Below, in pieces: positions 61,299-64,000 of a stretch of 64,000 nt of DNA. The stretch comes from Marinomonas algicola (lineage in GTDB: Bacteria > Pseudomonadota > Gammaproteobacteria > Pseudomonadales > Marinomonadaceae): positions 372,001-436,000 of the forward strand of contig NZ_CP061941.1 in NCBI RefSeq assembly GCF_014805825.1, in the 5' to 3' direction. The translations under genes and the position numbers were made by a program. The notes under the pieces were generated by a model. It ran no database searches, had not been told where the DNA came from, and worked only from the letters and a program-made list of their open reading frames with translations. How positions within the stretch are numbered: position 1 is the stretch's first letter; each line of letters starts with the position of its first letter.

Positions 61299-62690
61299 AT
61301 GAATAAAATTCAATGTGTATCGCCCGTTGATGGCCGCGTTTATGCGGAACGTGATGTGGCAACTAGCGATCAAGTGGCCGCTGTTTTTGCTAAGGCGTCA
61401 GCCGCTCAACATCTTTGGGCGCAAAAAAGTGTGGCGGAACGAAGTGAGTATTGCACCCTAGCTGTTGACGCTATGATCGGCATGACAGATCGGATCGCGG
61501 AAGAGTTGGCATGGCAAATGGGGCGCCCGATTAGCCAAGGTGCAGGTGAAGTGAAAGGGTTGGAAGAACGTGCGCGGCACATGATTGCCATTGCAGAATC
61601 GTCTCTTGAACCATTTGATCCAGGGTTCAAAGAAGGTTTTAAGCGGAAAATAAGCCGTGAACCATTAGGTGTAGTAATGACGATTGCGCCTTGGAATTTC
61701 CCTTTTATGACCGCGCTAAACTCTGTTATTCCGGCTTTGCTTGCGGGTAATGCGGTTGTGCTGAAACACGCGTCCCATACTTTATTGGTGGCGGAACGTA
61801 TCCAAGATGCATTTGATCAAGCGGGATTACCAGACGGTCTGTTTCAACATGTGGTTCTTGATCATACAAGCACCAGTGAGTTAATTGCATCCGGCAACGT
61901 GGACATGGTGTGCTTTACGGGTTCTGTTGGTGGTGGTAAAGCAATGGAGCAAGCGGCAGCAGGTCAGTTTATTCCTTTAGGGTTAGAGCTTGGGGGTAAA
62001 GACCCGGTTTATGTGAGAGCGGATTGCAATATGGCCTACACCATTGAGAATCTAGCGGATGGCGCCTTTTTTAACAGCGGCCAGTCTTGTTGTAGTATTG
62101 AGCGTATCTACGTACATGAAAGTATTCATGATGAGTTAGTGGCTGGATTAGCGGCGGCGGGACAAGCTTACACCTTAGGCAATCCATTACATAAAGAGAC
62201 AAATTTAGGCCCTATGATTAAACCTGCCGCGGCCGATTTCGTTCGTCAACAAGTGGCCGATGCGGTGGCCGCAGGAGCGAAAACGCATGTGGATACGAGC
62301 TTATTCTCATTAGATAAGCCGGGCTCAGCTTACATGGCACCACAAGTGCTCACCGATGTGACCCACGGCATGTCTGTGATGATGGATGAAAGCTTTGGTC
62401 CGGTAGTGGGGGTGATTAAAGTGTCCAGTGACGAGGAAGCCATTGCGCTTATGAATGATTCCGAATTCGGATTGACGGCGGGCATTTGGACAGAAGACCT
62501 TGAGGCCGCGGAGAGAATAGCGCCACAATTAGAAACGGGCACTGTGTTTATGAATCGCTGTGATTATCTAGACCCTGCCTTGGCTTGGACTGGAGTAAAG
62601 AATACTGGACGAGGTTGTTCATTGTCGAAAATGGGCTTTGATGCGTTAACCAGACCGAAGAGCTTCCACTTTAAAACGTCAACCAATTGA
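61299..62690 (+). CDS. Aldehyde dehydrogenase (NAD(P)+)
   Basis: A 463-residue ALDH-superfamily enzyme. The oxyanion Asn is in APWNFPFM, the general base Glu in LELGGKDPVYV and the nucleophile Cys in NSGQSCCSIERIYVH. MDESFGPVVGVI and GLTAGIWTEDLEAAERIA are also present. The SCCSIERIYVH context resembles the succinate-semialdehyde/gamma-aminobutyraldehyde type of ALDH. It probably oxidises the aldehyde made by the neighbouring GMC enzyme. AGGT precedes ATG 61299. Confidence 0.93.
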   Translation: MNKIQCVSPVDGRVYAERDVATSDQVAAVFAKASAAQHLWAQKSVAERSEYCTLAVDAMIGMTDRIAEELAWQMGRPISQGAGEVKGLEERARHMIAIAESSLEPFDPGFKEGFKRKISREPLGVVMTIAPWNFPFMTALNSVIPALLAGNAVVLKHASHTLLVAERIQDAFDQAGLPDGLFQHVVLDHTSTSELIASGNVDMVCFTGSVGGGKAMEQAAAGQFIPLGLELGGKDPVYVRADCNMAYTIENLADGAFFNSGQSCCSIERIYVHESIHDELVAGLAAAGQAYTLGNPLHKETNLGPMIKPAAADFVRQQVADAVAAGAKTHVDTSLFSLDKPGSAYMAPQVLTDVTHGMSVMMDESFGPVVGVIKVSSDEEAIALMNDSEFGLTAGIWTEDLEAAERIAPQLETGTVFMNRCDYLDPALAWTGVKNTGRGCSLSKMGFDALTRPKSFHFKTSTN

Positions 62691-62717
62691 GTTGGCACAG
62701 GTAGCAGGAGTGATGCA

Positions 62718-64000
62718 ATGAAAGCTTACGATTACATAATAGTTGGAGCGGGTGCGGCGGGCTGTGTTGTGGCCAATCGCCTAAGTGCGGATCCTAAAGT
62801 GTCAGTGTGTCTTATTGAAGCTGGTGGTGACAGTAACAGTCCATGGGTGACCATTCCTGCTGGAATTTTTGGTCTTTATGGCAATAAAACGTACGACTAT
62901 GCTTTTGAAGGGACACCACAAACGCATTTGCACAATCGTAAAATGATGGTGAACCGAGGTAAAACCTTAGGTGGCTCGACGGCCATTAACAGTATGGTGT
63001 ATATCCGCGGGAATCAGAATGACTACGATGGTTGGGGAAAGCTCGGTTGCCGAGGTTGGTCTTATCAAGATGTCTTGCCCGTTTTTAAAAAATTAGAAGC
63101 CAATCAGAGTCAGCAATCGGCTGAATACCATGGCTTTGATGGTGAGTTAGCGGTCACTAAACAGCAAGACCCGCACCCAGTTTGTCGTACCTTTATAAAA
63201 GCCGGAGCCACGGCGGGTTTGCCTGAAAACAGTGATTTTAATGGCCCTTCTCAGTTTGGTTTAGGTGTCTATAATGTGAAGCAAAATAAAGGTCAGCGGG
63301 TTAGTAGCTACAGCGCCTTTGTGAAGCCCATTCAGTCGCGCAGCAATCTTACTATCATGACTCATACGGATGTGCTGTCTCTCCTATTAGAAGGGGATCT
63401 AGCGAAAGGGGTGAATGTTGAGTCTAACGGCCAGAAAGAACAAATTATGGCTCATAAAGAAGTGATCCTGTCGGCCGGAACCATTGTTTCTCCAAGGATT
63501 CTACTTGCATCTGGTATCGGTAATAAGGCTGAGTTAGAAGCATTGGGTATTGAATGTCGAGTAGATTTGCCAGGCGTCGGTGAAAATTTACAAGATCATA
63601 TTGATAGTATGGTAACAGTGAGAGCGAAAACCCCCGAGACCATTGGTGTTTCCTTGTCTTCACTGGTACCTCATGTCATTTTGGCCCCAATCAAATACGC
63701 TTTACAGCGCAAGGGCTGGCTCACGACTAACTATGTTGAGGCCGGTGGTTTTGCCAAAACTAAGCTGGCTGAAAGCGCGGAGCCAGGTTCGGCCGATGCT
63801 GACCCAGATATTCAATTTCATTTTACGCCTTTGTACCGTAGCCATCGTGGTAAAAAGTTTGAATTTGGGCATGGTTATTCTGTTTTTACCTGTGTGCTGC
63901 GACCAAGAAGTACAGGTAGCATTAAACTCGCCAAAGACGGTTCCCATCGTACTGTCTTAATAGACCATAATTTTTTTGCCGATGAGCGAGATCAGAAGGT
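62718..64000 (+). CDS. GMC-family FAD oxidoreductase (choline dehydrogenase-like), partial
   Basis: The first 427 residues are present and no stop is reached before the window edge. The FAD dinucleotide motif is GAGAAG at residues 10-15, followed by CLIEAGG, the GMC signature GKTLGGSTAINSMVYIRG, VILSAGTIVSPRILLASGIG and LPGVGENLQDH. The catalytic C-terminal His region is outside the window. The class oxidises primary alcohols, choline or polyethylene glycols to aldehydes. GGAG precedes ATG 62718, 27 bases after the aldehyde dehydrogenase stop. Confidence 0.92.
   Translation, partial: MKAYDYIIVGAGAAGCVVANRLSADPKVSVCLIEAGGDSNSPWVTIPAGIFGLYGNKTYDYAFEGTPQTHLHNRKMMVNRGKTLGGSTAINSMVYIRGNQNDYDGWGKLGCRGWSYQDVLPVFKKLEANQSQQSAEYHGFDGELAVTKQQDPHPVCRTFIKAGATAGLPENSDFNGPSQFGLGVYNVKQNKGQRVSSYSAFVKPIQSRSNLTIMTHTDVLSLLLEGDLAKGVNVESNGQKEQIMAHKEVILSAGTIVSPRILLASGIGNKAELEALGIECRVDLPGVGENLQDHIDSMVTVRAKTPETIGVSLSSLVPHVILAPIKYALQRKGWLTTNYVEAGGFAKTKLAESAEPGSADADPDIQFHFTPLYRSHRGKKFEFGHGYSVFTCVLRPRSTGSIKLAKDGSHRTVLIDHNFFADERDQK

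Noticed and set aside
63445..63960. Overlapping ORFs on both strands inside the GMC gene
   Set aside because: The GMC frame is open through the whole segment with family motifs; the others are frame shadows.
1..64000. CRISPR arrays, insertion sequences, prophage, rRNA or tRNA genes
   Set aside because: No regularly spaced repeats, transposase or integrase frames, terminal inverted repeats, tRNA cloverleaf-type sequences or rRNA segments were recognised on reading both strands.

Overview
The window looks like chromosomal DNA from a moderately AT-rich marine gammaproteobacterium. Gene order (rpmB-rpmG-mutM; yibN-grxC-secB beside gpmI-envC-ctpA-yibQ; glnA-ntrB-ntrC; thiI next to glnA; typA) and the wealth of TRAP and ABC uptake systems point to an Oceanospirillales organism of the Marinomonas kind. 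That assignment is an inference from gene content and style; no database was searched. No rRNA, tRNA, CRISPR array, insertion sequence or prophage was seen. Genes are densely packed and mostly in short operons with clear Shine-Dalgarno sites.

Layout. 1-1.3 kb: ribosomal proteins L28 (partial) and L33, then the DNA glycosylase mutM. 1.5-6.8 kb: a BMP-type nucleoside ABC transporter (binding protein, double ATPase, two permeases) ending in cytidine deaminase. 7.0-13.3 kb: tryptophan genes in two blocks, a coupled trpR-trpE-trpG operon and a convergent trpBA pair, with a GAF-GGDEF protein between them and a TetR regulator divergent from trpB. 13.5-18.2 kb: two large c-di-GMP enzymes arranged tail to tail (CHASE/PAS-GGDEF-EAL and EAL-CBS-GGDEF). 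18.4-21.9 kb: an envelope lipoprotein operon (a 40-residue CxxC membrane peptide, a COG3014-like lipoprotein, LpoB, an LPP20-like lipoprotein). 22.0-31.2 kb: secB-grxC-rhodanese, an unknown lipoprotein, a DUF1338 protein with a divergent LysR regulator, and gpmI-envC-ctpA-yibQ. 31.5-36.5 kb: a complete branched-chain amino acid ABC operon. 36.5-45.7 kb: tsaC, a DUF3461 gene, ntrBC, glnA with a recognisable sigma-54 promoter, thiI and typA.

46-64 kb is the accessory, catabolic part. An amidase-dctM-dctP-dctQ operon is followed by OsmC, a PuuE-like allantoinase, a 2OG-Fe(II) oxygenase-like protein and MltC. Then comes a locus headed by a divergent RpiR regulator: dctP-dctQ-dctM, an N-formylglutamate amidohydrolase-like protein, a glutamine-synthetase-like ligase, an aldehyde dehydrogenase and a GMC oxidoreductase that runs off the window. 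The enzyme set suggests uptake of an amine or amino alcohol and its oxidation while capped by gamma-glutamylation. This is the best candidate in the window for an undescribed pathway.

A pattern across loci: in all four transporter operons a stable hairpin lies directly 3' of the gene for the solute-binding protein. This fits making more binding protein than membrane subunits. Nucleoside, amino acid and amide/amine uptake together with NtrBC/GlnA give the region a nitrogen-scavenging theme.
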